Shown: positions 22,720 through 28,351 of the stretch, piece by piece | Layout of the letters: every line of letters begins with the position of its first letter | How positions within the stretch are numbered: the stretch's first letter is position 1 | Virus record (IMG/VR): IMGVR_UViG_3300035670_009241 | Location: 1 to 33,592 of that record | Source of the DNA: a virus | Length of the DNA: 33,592 bases | Strand: one strand, 5' to 3' | Program-made: the position numbers and the translations under genes | The notes under the pieces: generated by a model | What the model saw: only the letters and a program-made list of their open reading frames with translations | The model's database searches: none | Told to the model about the DNA's origin: nothing

Positions 22720-22982
22720 AACCTAACTTTATTATGCGTCCCAGTTAGGCTTGGGTATGTCTAGAACATAAGTAGTATGATCGGCACAATGTGCTACAGG
22801 GACTGCTCTACGCAATTTTTATATACCAGCCACGAAGTCCGTTTTTACGGAAGAATCAACTGCTGGCTCTGCATCCTAGATAGAGATGATCTTGGACTGT
22901 TTCGACACAGTTTACCATTAATCACTACCAACGTAGTTTCGGTGCAGTTGTACTTAACCTAAGTCGAATCTGGTTAAGCCTT
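22720..22982. ncRNA. Structured non-coding segment inside the tRNA cluster
   Basis: No credible gene fills these 263 nt, but seven simple hairpins tile them. Paired arms are 22722-22728/22743-22749 (7 bp), 22756-22760/22766-22770, 22784-22787/22791-22794, 22826-22830/22862-22866 enclosing 22838-22842/22847-22851, 22896-22900/22907-22911, 22924-22928/22933-22937, and 22953-22959/22972-22978 (7 bp). The flanking tRNAs are on the minus strand, so an RNA on that strand is likely, but the strand is not fixed by the hairpins. I do not recognise a known RNA class. Confidence 0.5.
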
Positions 22983-22983
22983 G

Positions 22984-23057
22984 TAGAGCAGGTAGGACTC
23001 GAACCTACGATAACCGAATTATGAGTTCGGGGCCTTAACCAACTTGGCTACTGCTCC
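22984..23057 (-). tRNA. tRNA with CAT anticodon (elongator Met, or Ile2)
   Basis: Acceptor GGAGCAG/CTGCTCT (first pair G-U), anticodon stem CCGAA/TTCGG with loop CTCATAA, T loop TTCGAGT. The paired position 1-72 argues against initiator Met. A lysidine-type Ile2 cannot be excluded. Confidence 0.92.
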
Positions 23058-23062
23058 ATTAT

Positions 23063-23494
23063 TTAATTATAAAACAAGGTAGGCTGTGTGTCAAGTTCTT
23101 CTTCTATATATTTTAAATATCTTACTTCATCTATAATCTTATGACAAAGGGCTGTATCTATCATTTGTGCAGAAGAACTTCCAGTAATTGGTTTGGCAGA
23201 AAAATAAACTACGTAATATGTTTCAGGATATTTAGCCTTTATTAATGCACCATTAGCAATAGCCTTTTTAACATTGTCAGTTCTTTGCGCCCCTGGCCTT
23301 TTTCCATCTGAGTCTCTACCACCTTTAGACTCTACATACTCTTTATTATCGGCAATAAAATCTACTTCGCATCCAGTTCCATCAATATAAACATTAGTCC
23401 TTATACTATTAAAACCTCGCTGCTTAAGATCATCTAAAACTATTAGTTCAAATTGATCGCCAGACTTTTTAGATTCAGATTGAAAATTAGACAC
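23063..23494 (-). CDS. PD-(D/E)XK-type nuclease
   Basis: A 143-aa protein with a restriction-endonuclease-like core: GDQFELIVLDDLKQRGF, then GTGCEVDFIADNKEYVESKGG, giving D45 and E55-S-K57 as the metal-binding D...ExK triad. A later YYVVYFSAK strand completes the fold. Such proteins include Holliday-junction resolvases, restriction enzymes and phage DNA-processing nucleases; the small size and lack of partner domains do not allow a choice. It begins inside the end of the CDGSH gene and stops 6 nt before the tRNA-Met gene. Confidence 0.75.
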   Translation of the reverse strand: MSNFQSESKKSGDQFELIVLDDLKQRGFNSIRTNVYIDGTGCEVDFIADNKEYVESKGGRDSDGKRPGAQRTDNVKKAIANGALIKAKYPETYYVVYFSAKPITGSSSAQMIDTALCHKIIDEVRYLKYIEEELDTQPTLFYN

Positions 23495-23672
23495 CCTTTA
23501 CCTTCTTAATAGTTTCTATTATAGACATTTTCATACCAAGAGCATTTAATTTACCATCAGATATATCAATTTCCTCTATTTCTGAAATTATTTTATCCTT
23601 AATAGATTTAACTATTTTATGAGTTCCATTACACTCAGGATAATCTGTTGAAAATCCACAACCACACGGCAT
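23487..23672 (-). CDS. CDGSH-type iron-sulfur protein
   Basis: A 61-aa protein whose N-terminus fits the CDGSH pattern residue by residue: C3-x-C5-x2-S8-x3-P12-x-C14-N15-G16-T17-H18. The only departure is Asn for Asp in the CDG step. C3, C5, C14 and H18 would bind a [2Fe-2S] cluster. The remaining 43 residues are helical and unrelated. CDGSH proteins act in redox sensing or cluster transfer. AAGGAG precedes ATG 23672, and the 3' end overlaps the nuclease gene by 8 nt. Confidence 0.8.
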   Translation of the reverse strand: MPCGCGFSTDYPECNGTHKIVKSIKDKIISEIEEIDISDGKLNALGMKMSIIETIKKVKGV

Positions 23673-23673
23673 A

Positions 23674-24039
23674 TTATTTCTCCTTTTTAATTAATCTAAA
23701 TGCATCGCCTGTTTCTTCATCTTCATAATCCCAAACAAAGGCATTTATGAAGTCTGGTTTTTCCCAATAAGGTACACCTTCAGAATCGTAATCATTCCAT
23801 CCATCTCCACTCATGTCGAAACCAAATTCGTAGAATGTGCCAAACTTATAATATATAGGCCATGTTATCTTCCAAATAGTTGAATGTAGTTTATACCCCC
23901 AACCAAAATTTTCTAACTCGTCGTAATCTGAAATACGTAAAATAGCCCAACCAGATATATACCCGCATAAGTTAGCAAGCCAGCGTAATGGTGGGCGGGA
24001 TTTGTCAATTCTTAAACTATTATCTATATGGCCCACCAC
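23674..24039 (-). CDS. Conserved-looking hypothetical protein, aromatic-rich
   Basis: About 121 aa from GTG 24039 (GTG 24036 is equally possible; GGGAG lies 7 nt upstream). The protein has hydrophobic and Trp-rich segments (LRWLANLCGYISGWAIL, HSTIWKITWPIYYKFGTFYEFG) that could form membrane-associated helices, and an acidic tail (WDYEDEETGDAF). An upstream in-frame ATG at 24102 would overlap the preceding gene by 83 nt and is rejected as the start. No family is recognised. Confidence 0.6.
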   Translation of the reverse strand: MVGHIDNSLRIDKSRPPLRWLANLCGYISGWAILRISDYDELENFGWGYKLHSTIWKITWPIYYKFGTFYEFGFDMSGDGWNDYDSEGVPYWEKPDFINAFVWDYEDEETGDAFRLIKKEK

Positions 24040-24184
24040 GAACCAACTCCCATTCCCCAGTATCTTTAGCAACAAAAACATCACCTGTTTGTCTATCAAC
24101 AAGCATATATTTTTCAGGACATTTAGTTTTTAATGTAACAACAACTGATTTTTCTAACTCTTCAAATTCTACACGATTTCTCAC
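24020..24184 (-). CDS. 54-aa hypothetical protein
   Basis: The frame starts at GTG 24184, which overlaps the stop of the upstream small membrane gene as GTGA. The product begins MRNRVEFEELEKSVVVTLKT and contains LVDRQTGDVFVAKDTGEWELV, suggesting a small beta barrel. A longer reading from ATG 24241 would lie inside the previous gene. It is probably translationally coupled on both sides. Function unknown. Confidence 0.55.
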   Translation of the reverse strand: MRNRVEFEELEKSVVVTLKTKCPEKYMLVDRQTGDVFVAKDTGEWELVRGGPYR

Positions 24185-24348
24185 TTTACTATCACCCCAA
24201 CTAAAAACCCAATAATAAAAGAAAATATTGCAACGGACCAATAAAAAGTTTTTTGAAGATAGTCAATAACAATATCTTTAACTACCTCTTTTGGTACAGT
24301 AATTTCATACTCATCATAATCTGGATCTGGGAAATTATAAGATTTCAT
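24181..24348 (-). CDS. 55-aa small membrane protein
   Basis: A complete frame beginning MKSYNFPDPDYDEYEITVPK, with an acidic soluble N-terminus and one C-terminal membrane helix (FYWSVAIFSFIIGFLVGVIV). AAGGAG lies 6 nt before ATG 24348. The ATG overlaps the stop of the micro zinc-finger gene upstream (ATGA) and the stop overlaps the GTG of the gene downstream. Topology would leave the acidic part on one face of the membrane. Function unknown. Confidence 0.7.
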   Translation of the reverse strand: MKSYNFPDPDYDEYEITVPKEVVKDIVIDYLQKTFYWSVAIFSFIIGFLVGVIVK

Positions 24349-24452
24349 CTGTGCTCCTTCATATGTCTACTAAGTGTATCATGGGCAAAAATTCCCCAAC
24401 GAACCTCTATCTCTTTCGAGCAAATATCACAAACTATTATTTTGTTGGCCAT
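24345..24452 (-). CDS. 35-aa C2H2-like micro zinc finger
   Basis: The product is 35 aa with C-x2-C (VCDICSKEIE) and H-x3-H at the end (LSRHMKEHR), spaced like a single classical C2H2 finger (about 17 residues between pairs). It would be almost nothing but the finger. TAGAAT exactly 6 nt before ATG 24452 suggests leaderless transcription starting at the gene. A DNA- or protein-binding role is possible from the fold. Confidence 0.65.
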   Translation of the reverse strand: MANKIIVCDICSKEIEVRWGIFAHDTLSRHMKEHR

Positions 24453-24458
24453 TACTCT

Positions 24459-24464
24459 ATTCTA
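24459..24464 (-). promoter_or_regulatory. -10 box of a leaderless promoter
   Basis: On the minus strand TAGAAT followed by 6 nt precedes ATG 24452. The box falls between the end of the GT61 gene and the micro zinc-finger gene. Confidence 0.5.
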
Positions 24465-24466
24465 CA

Positions 24467-25522
24467 CTAACTATGATCATTTGTAAAGTTGATATCTTGA
24501 ATATTTTTAAAAATTAATTTTATTTTTTTTATTATATCATTTGCTTCACCAGAAAAAGAAGGAATACTTATATATAAAATCTGAGAGGATACGGATAAAT
24601 GAAACCACGATGTTTCTAATAGTTCTGTTTTACCCACTACAACTGGAACTGATATTTCAATAACAGTTGCGTTATCAGGTAGCCAAACCATATTAGATAT
24701 TCCAGAATGTGTTGAGCAGATCATTATTTTTGTTTCTGATAAAAATTTTATTTGTTCTTCCATGTTTTTAAAATCTTCTGGATAAATTATTTCAAATCCT
24801 TCAGAAATTAAATAATCTTGTAAAATTTCTTCATTATAAACTCTTTCATCATCAAATCTGTTTAATTTAATAAAATCTTTTACTTTTGTACCTGTTGTAA
24901 AATGAACACTTTTTTGTATAGTTTTTTGCCTACTAATATAAACTTTTCTAAAAGGTTCTTTTTTTGTTTTATAAAAATCCCTTATTTCTTTTAAATTTTT
25001 AGAAAGATGATATTTACCTCTTATATTGATATAATCTTTAAAAAACCAAAAATTATTAACAATAAACTTAGTGTCTTTACTCATTTTTATTAAAAAACAT
25101 TTTTGCTTTCCAGCACTTTTTTGTTTTATATAATCATTGAATAAATTAAAAAAATAAAATAAATCTAAATCTAAGTTTTTATCAAACCATTGCCCTTCAT
25201 CATAAAAAAATAAAACATTTCCATCTTCATGTCTTTTAAACCATTCTAACGCTATTGCAAAACGTTCATTAAATAGGTGGTGAACTCCAGGTATAACAGT
25301 AATTATTAATTTTGGATTTTTAGATTCAAGATTAAATGTATTTTCATCATTGTTAATTTCATTTATTTTAAAATCAAAAAACTCTTCATAATATATTGAT
25401 GCATCTTTGCCACTTTCCCAAAAATTCTTTGCTGAATCAGACATAGATAAGGTTCCAGATTCTAATGTATGGTCTGAAAGATTATAAAATAATGGATTTA
25501 CAAATGTATGATGAAGACTCAT
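24467..25522 (-). CDS. Glycosyltransferase family 61 (second copy)
   Basis: A 351-aa protein with the same C-terminal GT61 blocks as the gene at 6147-7121: PFRKVYISRQK, RFDDERVYNEEILQDYL, GFEIIYPEDF, ETKIMICSTHSGISNMVWLP and VIEIS. The N-terminal 180 residues have diverged. The glycine-rich loop GLTGGGLTNL of the other copy is STHSGISNM here, so acceptor or donor choice may differ. ATG 25522 follows the stop of a 51-aa gene by 2 nt, implying coupling. It ends just before the micro zinc-finger promoter. Confidence 0.8.
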   Translation of the reverse strand: MSLHHTFVNPLFYNLSDHTLESGTLSMSDSAKNFWESGKDASIYYEEFFDFKINEINNDENTFNLESKNPKLIITVIPGVHHLFNERFAIALEWFKRHEDGNVLFFYDEGQWFDKNLDLDLFYFFNLFNDYIKQKSAGKQKCFLIKMSKDTKFIVNNFWFFKDYINIRGKYHLSKNLKEIRDFYKTKKEPFRKVYISRQKTIQKSVHFTTGTKVKDFIKLNRFDDERVYNEEILQDYLISEGFEIIYPEDFKNMEEQIKFLSETKIMICSTHSGISNMVWLPDNATVIEISVPVVVGKTELLETSWFHLSVSSQILYISIPSFSGEANDIIKKIKLIFKNIQDINFTNDHS

Positions 25523-25524
25523 AG

Positions 25525-25680
25525 TTAAATGTTGTCCTTATTATTAAAAATTTTTAAAATTTGATCAACATATTTGTCATAATCTATTTCTAAGATCATA
25601 TTATCTGGAGATATTTTATGAATTTTAATATCTTTTCCAATTTCAAACAATATACTTTTTATTTTTTCCTCAATGTTCAT
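25525..25680 (-). CDS. 51-aa helical protein between methylase and GT61 genes
   Basis: A complete frame beginning MNIEEKIKSILFEIGKDIKI and ending IFNNKDNI. ATG 25680 follows the methylase stop by 1 nt, and its own stop precedes the GT61 ATG by 2 nt, so the three genes form a coupled unit. The length and helical pattern recall acyl-carrier-like proteins, but no DSL serine is present. The family remains unknown. Confidence 0.65.
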   Translation of the reverse strand: MNIEEKIKSILFEIGKDIKIHKISPDNMILEIDYDKYVDQILKIFNNKDNI

Positions 25681-25681
25681 G

Positions 25682-26365
25682 TTATGAAAAAACCAAAGTT
25701 GCTATAGGCCGTATAGACTGAGGCCCATAAATGCTTTCTATAGTACCCTCTTCCAAAATTTTGATAACATCATCAATGTAACCTCTAATTATTTTTTGAT
25801 TTTTAGTCCATCCTAAATTTATCAATAGAGATACAAATTTATCTGGAATAGATTCTTTAGCGCACTTAAGTACATCAATTATATTTTCTTTGTGATGCAA
25901 TGCTACTATAATATTGTCTTTTACATTTAACTTTGCTAAAGTATCTTTAATTTCATATTCACTTTTCTGGAAAAATTCAGCAACAGTATACATTGTTGAA
26001 GAATATCCAGAGGCTGCCATTGCCATGGGGCCTATGCTTGGACCAGCAATAACATCTACTGTTAAGTCATTTTCATGAACAACTCTAATAAGATCAGAAC
26101 CTGGATCAGCAGTTGACGGATATCCCATTTCATTTAATAACAGAACATTTTTTTCGTCTTTTAACATAGAAATAATTTGGTCAAAAAACTCTGCTGATCT
26201 ATTAAAGGTGACATAGTTTGGAATGTCTATGTTTAGTTCTTTTAGGTCAGAAAGAAATACTTCTTCGTGTTCGATTATTACAAGATCTACTGTCTTCAAA
26301 AGTTGAATAATTCTTGATGGAGTATCTTTTACTTCCCCAAGGTGGTTACATCCTATATAAAACAT
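25682..26365 (-). CDS. Tetrapyrrole-methylase-fold protein, RsmI-like
   Basis: A 227-aa protein. LLLNEMGYPSTADPGSDLIRVVHEN matches the GDAGTPxxSDPG region of RsmI, and VDVIAGPSIGPMAMAASG matches the following SAM-site segment. RsmI 2'-O-methylates C1402 of 16S rRNA. Here the first Gly-Asp is replaced by Asn-Glu and the N-terminal LGD motif is weak (NHLGEV), so the substrate may not be rRNA. RsmI is about 280 aa; this lacks the C-terminal extension. AGGAG precedes ATG 26365. The next genes are a 51-aa protein and GT61. Confidence 0.75.
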   Translation of the reverse strand: MFYIGCNHLGEVKDTPSRIIQLLKTVDLVIIEHEEVFLSDLKELNIDIPNYVTFNRSAEFFDQIISMLKDEKNVLLLNEMGYPSTADPGSDLIRVVHENDLTVDVIAGPSIGPMAMAASGYSSTMYTVAEFFQKSEYEIKDTLAKLNVKDNIIVALHHKENIIDVLKCAKESIPDKFVSLLINLGWTKNQKIIRGYIDDVIKILEEGTIESIYGPQSIRPIATLVFS

Positions 26366-26385
26366 AAAAACTCCTATTCGTTTTA

Positions 26386-26391
26386 ATTATA
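26386..26391 (-). promoter_or_regulatory. -10 box before the methylase operon
   Basis: On the minus strand TATAAT lies 20 nt before ATG 26365, followed by an AGGAG ribosome-binding site. No clear -35 is visible. Confidence 0.45.
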
Positions 26392-26394
26392 GCA

Positions 26395-26600
26395 TCATTA
26401 AAGTTCGGCGGGAAATAGAAATATCAAACCCCCTATGACCTATACGGTCAATAAGGTTTAATATTCTAAAGAGTAGCCGTTGCAGTCAACTTGGTTGAAG
26501 TGAATGGTACCCACATCTGCTGCATGAAATGCGGGTATGTGGAACATCATCAACTACAACCGTTTCTACACTAAGCCAGATAGAATGAACAGTATGCACA
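26395..26600. ncRNA. Second structured non-coding segment
   Basis: About 200 nt without a convincing gene lie upstream of the methylase operon. Visible hairpins are TGACC/GGTCA (26436-26440/26446-26450), TCAAC/GTTGA (26486-26490/26494-26498), and TACCC/GGGTA (26508-26512/26533-26537) stacked on GCAT/ATGC (26522-26525/26529-26532). The word GGGTATGT followed shortly by GAACAT also occurs in the segment at 22753-22769. The transcribed strand is unknown. Confidence 0.35.
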
Positions 26601-26639
26601 ATCAACTATTTTACAGCCATTTAATATTACTGATTAGTA

Positions 26640-26741
26640 CTAGATCAGTACAAAAAATACGGCTGCTGCAATAAGAACTAGTGCTGAAAGAGCAATTTTC
26701 TGTTTTGTTTCTTTAGACCATTCTTTAGTATCAATTGCCAT
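26640..26741 (-). CDS. 33-aa single-span membrane micro-protein
   Basis: A minus-strand frame beginning MAIDTKEWSKETKQK with one C-terminal membrane helix (IALSALVLIAAAVFFVLI). AGGAG stands 6 nt before ATG 26741, a strong reason to accept it. It is the last of four tandem tiny genes that run leftward from 27125. Small single-span phage proteins of this kind often act on host membrane complexes or lysis, but nothing specific can be read here. Confidence 0.7.
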   Translation of the reverse strand: MAIDTKEWSKETKQKIALSALVLIAAAVFFVLI

Positions 26742-26749
26742 AATATCTC

Positions 26750-26869
26750 CTATCCTGCATGCATCCATGTAAAATGCTTTTGACAGACATCGATAATCTT
26801 ACCAGTCTTATCTTCTGGCTGAGTAAATTCTGCCTCTTTATCACAATAATAACATTTTACTTTTTCCAT
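26750..26869 (-). CDS. 39-aa zinc-binding micro-protein
   Basis: The product begins MEKVKCYYCDKEAEF and contains a second C...H pair (VCQKHFTWMHAG), so C-x2-C with C-x2-H gives a zinc-knuckle pattern resembling the DUF7455-type ribbons at 4173-4942. ATG 26869 follows the previous stop directly. No ribosome-binding site is visible, so coupling is likely. Function unknown. Confidence 0.6.
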   Translation of the reverse strand: MEKVKCYYCDKEAEFTQPEDKTGKIIDVCQKHFTWMHAG

Positions 26870-26980
26870 TTATTTATTATAGCATGTTGGACAATGCTGC
26901 CACTTATCAACAACATCAATATCTATCATAAAAATAACTCCGCACTGATAGCATAAATATTTTATCTGCTTTTTATCCAT
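26870..26980 (-). CDS. 36-aa zinc-ribbon micro-protein
   Basis: The product begins MDKKQIKYLCYQCGVIF and has a second C-x2-C (CPTCYNK) at the end, forming a minimal zinc ribbon. ATG 26980 lies inside the end of the 50-aa gene (8-nt overlap). Its stop is adjacent to the next ATG without a gap. Function unknown. Confidence 0.6.
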   Translation of the reverse strand: MDKKQIKYLCYQCGVIFMIDIDVVDKWQHCPTCYNK

Positions 26981-27125
26981 GGGTATACCAGCCTGGTGGC
27001 TCTTCGTCCAGTGCATCTATTATCTGTTCTGCTAAATCTTTAGCAATCTTGTCCTTATGCTTGCCTTTTAAATAATCATAAATAACATCAGAAATGATAT
27101 TAATCTTGGCTTCTTTAGATAACAT
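26973..27125 (-). CDS. 50-aa helical micro-protein
   Basis: The frame begins MLSKEAKINIISDVIYDYL and ends EEPPGWYTHG. GGAGGAG stands 3-9 nt before ATG 27125, the best ribosome-binding site of the four-gene series. The sequence predicts two amphipathic helices. It is the first gene of the tandem tiny-gene unit and lies divergent to the GIY-YIG-like gene. Function unknown. Confidence 0.7.
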   Translation of the reverse strand: MLSKEAKINIISDVIYDYLKGKHKDKIAKDLAEQIIDALDEEPPGWYTHG

Positions 27126-27157
27126 GGCTCCTCCATTATACGGGTATTTTGCAACGG

Positions 27158-27163
27158 TATAAT
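27158..27163 (+). promoter_or_regulatory. -10 box of a leaderless promoter
   Basis: TATAAT followed by exactly 6 nt precedes ATG 27170. GAGG lies too close to the ATG (2 nt) to act as a ribosome-binding site. Confidence 0.55.
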
Positions 27164-27169
27164 GAGGCC

Positions 27170-27490
27170 ATGGACCCTACTATCCTATACATAGTATATC
27201 ACCCAAACCATAATGCCATAAAGGTAGGTATAGGGGATATTACTGGAAAAAGGTTTAAAGCCCATAAGACCAAGGGATGGGAATTGGTAGCCTATTGGTA
27301 TTTTCAAGATCGGCGGGATGCCAGAAGAGTCGAATCTATAGTAGTACAAACCCTAACAGAGAGATATGGACATTATCTGGATAAGGGGGATATGCCATAT
27401 GGGGGATATACGGAGACATTTAATGCCAAGAAAATAACCAAGAGAAGGTTAATTGGTTTGGTCAATAGGGCTATAAAGGGTGCTTCGTAA
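27170..27490 (+). CDS. GIY-YIG-like nuclease domain protein (T5orf172/MUG113 type)
   Basis: A 106-aa protein opening MDPTILYIVYHPNHNAIKVGIG, in which LYIV and KVGI stand for the two strands of the GIY-YIG core. GWELVAYWYFQDRRDARRVESIVVQTL supplies the arginine-rich helix and the conserved glutamate. It is the only plus-strand gene after 17407, and it sits next to the repeat-rich region, which suggests an independent mobile insertion. The stop lies in TCGTAA, the first copy of a word repeated downstream. Confidence 0.7.
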   Translation: MDPTILYIVYHPNHNAIKVGIGDITGKRFKAHKTKGWELVAYWYFQDRRDARRVESIVVQTLTERYGHYLDKGDMPYGGYTETFNAKKITKRRLIGLVNRAIKGAS

Positions 27491-27528
27491 TCCTTTTATA
27501 CCCGCTTTTAGATACCCTGGTTTGATGT

Positions 27529-27738
27529 TTATGCACAGACATTGAGACCTTTGATGATACAGGCTTCTACACCATCTCCGTATCTATGTTCAAACATTTT
27601 ACCTACACTCCATAGTTGATCATCTTCTACTATGAGATATTGGTTGATTGAGTCTGGATTTGTATCCCCTGCTATTCTTCCAATATGGTAGGTTTTGATG
27701 AGTTTGTCATTGATATAGATTGGGATATGTATAGGCAT
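27529..27738 (-). CDS. 69-aa hypothetical beta-rich protein
   Basis: A small soluble protein beginning MPIHIPIYINDKLIKTYHIGRIAG and ending ACIIKGLNVCA, with a central WSVGKMFEHRYGDG. It predicts mostly beta strands. A consensus promoter (TTGACA, 17 bp, TATACT) ends 6 nt before ATG 27738, so the mRNA would be leaderless. Similar short proteins occur in actinophages, from memory only. Function unknown. Confidence 0.65.
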   Translation of the reverse strand: MPIHIPIYINDKLIKTYHIGRIAGDTNPDSINQYLIVEDDQLWSVGKMFEHRYGDGVEACIIKGLNVCA

Positions 27739-27744
27739 GGTTTA

Positions 27745-27773
27745 AGTATATATCAGGATAGGTGGTTTGTCAA
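27745..27773 (-). promoter_or_regulatory. Consensus leaderless promoter
   Basis: On the minus strand TTGACA (27773-27768), a 17-bp spacer and TATACT (27750-27745) are followed by 6 nt and ATG 27738. The -35 runs into AACCA, the same context as the promoter at 27974-28002. Confidence 0.8.
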
Positions 27774-27779
27774 TAGAAG

Positions 27780-27788
27780 TTATCCACA
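27780..27788 (+). other. Perfect DnaA-box sequence
   Basis: TTATCCACA is the classical DnaA-box consensus. It stands alone beside the consensus promoter and at the left edge of the repeat-rich region. I found no second perfect copy nearby. Confidence 0.5.
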
Positions 27789-27922
27789 GATATATCTTAC
27801 TGATATTATTTTTAGATAGGGTTAAAGTGGAGTGAAGTGGAGGATAGTGGAGTATGGAGCGCTTTTTAAGGCGGGGATCGTAATGTCAAACCATCAAACC
27901 ATATATCCCAAACCATTGTATC

Positions 27923-27952
27923 CTTATACCATATATGCCCCATATCTGTCAA
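27923..27952 (-). promoter_or_regulatory. Possible promoter in the repeat array
   Basis: On the minus strand TTGACA (27952-27947) and TATAAG (27928-27923) are separated by 18 bp. The -35 overlaps an ATGGTTTGACA word, so a protein bound to the repeat would touch RNA polymerase. Confidence 0.5.
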
Positions 27953-27973
27953 ACCATGTATAAAAGGTTTGGC

Positions 27974-28002
27974 ATTATACATTCAAAACCATGGTTTGTC
28001 AA
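27974..28002 (-). promoter_or_regulatory. Perfect sigma70-type promoter in the repeat array
   Basis: On the minus strand TTGACA (28002-27997), 17 bp and TATAAT (27979-27974). The palindrome AAACCATGGTTT lies inside the spacer. No gene starts within 200 nt downstream, so it may drive a small RNA or a long leader. Confidence 0.7.
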
Positions 28003-28132
28003 GTATCTTCGTAATCTATTTTGAATGAAAAATTGCCAAAAGTCTGGGAAAATTCTGATAATTTCGTAATATGTTTTATTATGCCAGAAAATGTTTTAAA
28101 ATGTTTGAAAACCAGGAAACAATGGTTTGTTA

Positions 28133-28351
28133 TTACTTATATAGGTGTTTATGTGTACCTATAGATTGTTTGGGTTTCTCTTCAGATCCCGCCCGCTTTT
28201 CGGCGGGCAAAACGGCGGGGGAAAATGAAAAGAACTTACCCAAACCTATAAGATGAGTAATAGATACAAAGGCATTATGCATATTATCGCTAAAGGTTTG
28301 ATATCCTTTTGGATCATTTGCTCTATAGTTTGAAAAGTGTCTTGGACTCAT
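28133..28351 (-). CDS. Possible 72-aa protein within the repeat region
   Basis: The frame begins MSPRHFSNYRANDPKGYQTF and continues SDNMHNAFVSITHLIGLGKFF before a Lys/Glu-rich tail. TACAAT exactly 6 nt before ATG 28351 fits the leaderless pattern. The C-terminal third runs through the GC-rich hairpin at 28191-28208, so the natural end is uncertain. The N-terminal half looks like a real protein; no family is recognised. Confidence 0.45.
   Translation of the reverse strand: MSPRHFSNYRANDPKGYQTFSDNMHNAFVSITHLIGLGKFFSFSPAVLPAEKRAGSEEKPKQSIGTHKHLYK
28191..28208. repeat. GC-rich hairpin in an AT-rich region
   Basis: GCCCGC (28191-28196) and GCGGGC (28203-28208) pair around a TTTTCG loop, and further G-runs follow at 28214-28220. 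No T-run follows on either strand, so a simple terminator is unlikely. Confidence 0.5.

Noticed and set aside
22777-22962. Open frame of 61 codons on the plus strand in the tRNA cluster
   Set aside because: It has no ribosome-binding site, opposes the neighbouring genes, and runs across several hairpins; the segment is better explained as structured RNA.
22720-22982. Possible tmRNA
   Set aside because: There is no tRNA-like acceptor and T-arm pair at the ends and no recognisable tag sequence; the length is also short.
17400-23057. Host chromosome segment because of katG and tRNAs
   Set aside because: katG is surrounded on both sides by phage-like micro-genes, DUF2061, SGNH-like and sulfotransferase genes in the same style as the rest of the window; an assembly join cannot be wholly excluded.
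26536-26676. Short plus-strand frame beginning MWNIINYNRFYTKP
   Set aside because: Protein-like at first sight, but it has no ribosome-binding site, is interrupted upstream by a stop, and overlaps a well-supported minus-strand membrane gene.
28191-28208. GC hairpin considered as a rho-independent terminator
   Set aside because: Neither strand has a following T-run, and no gene ends just before it.
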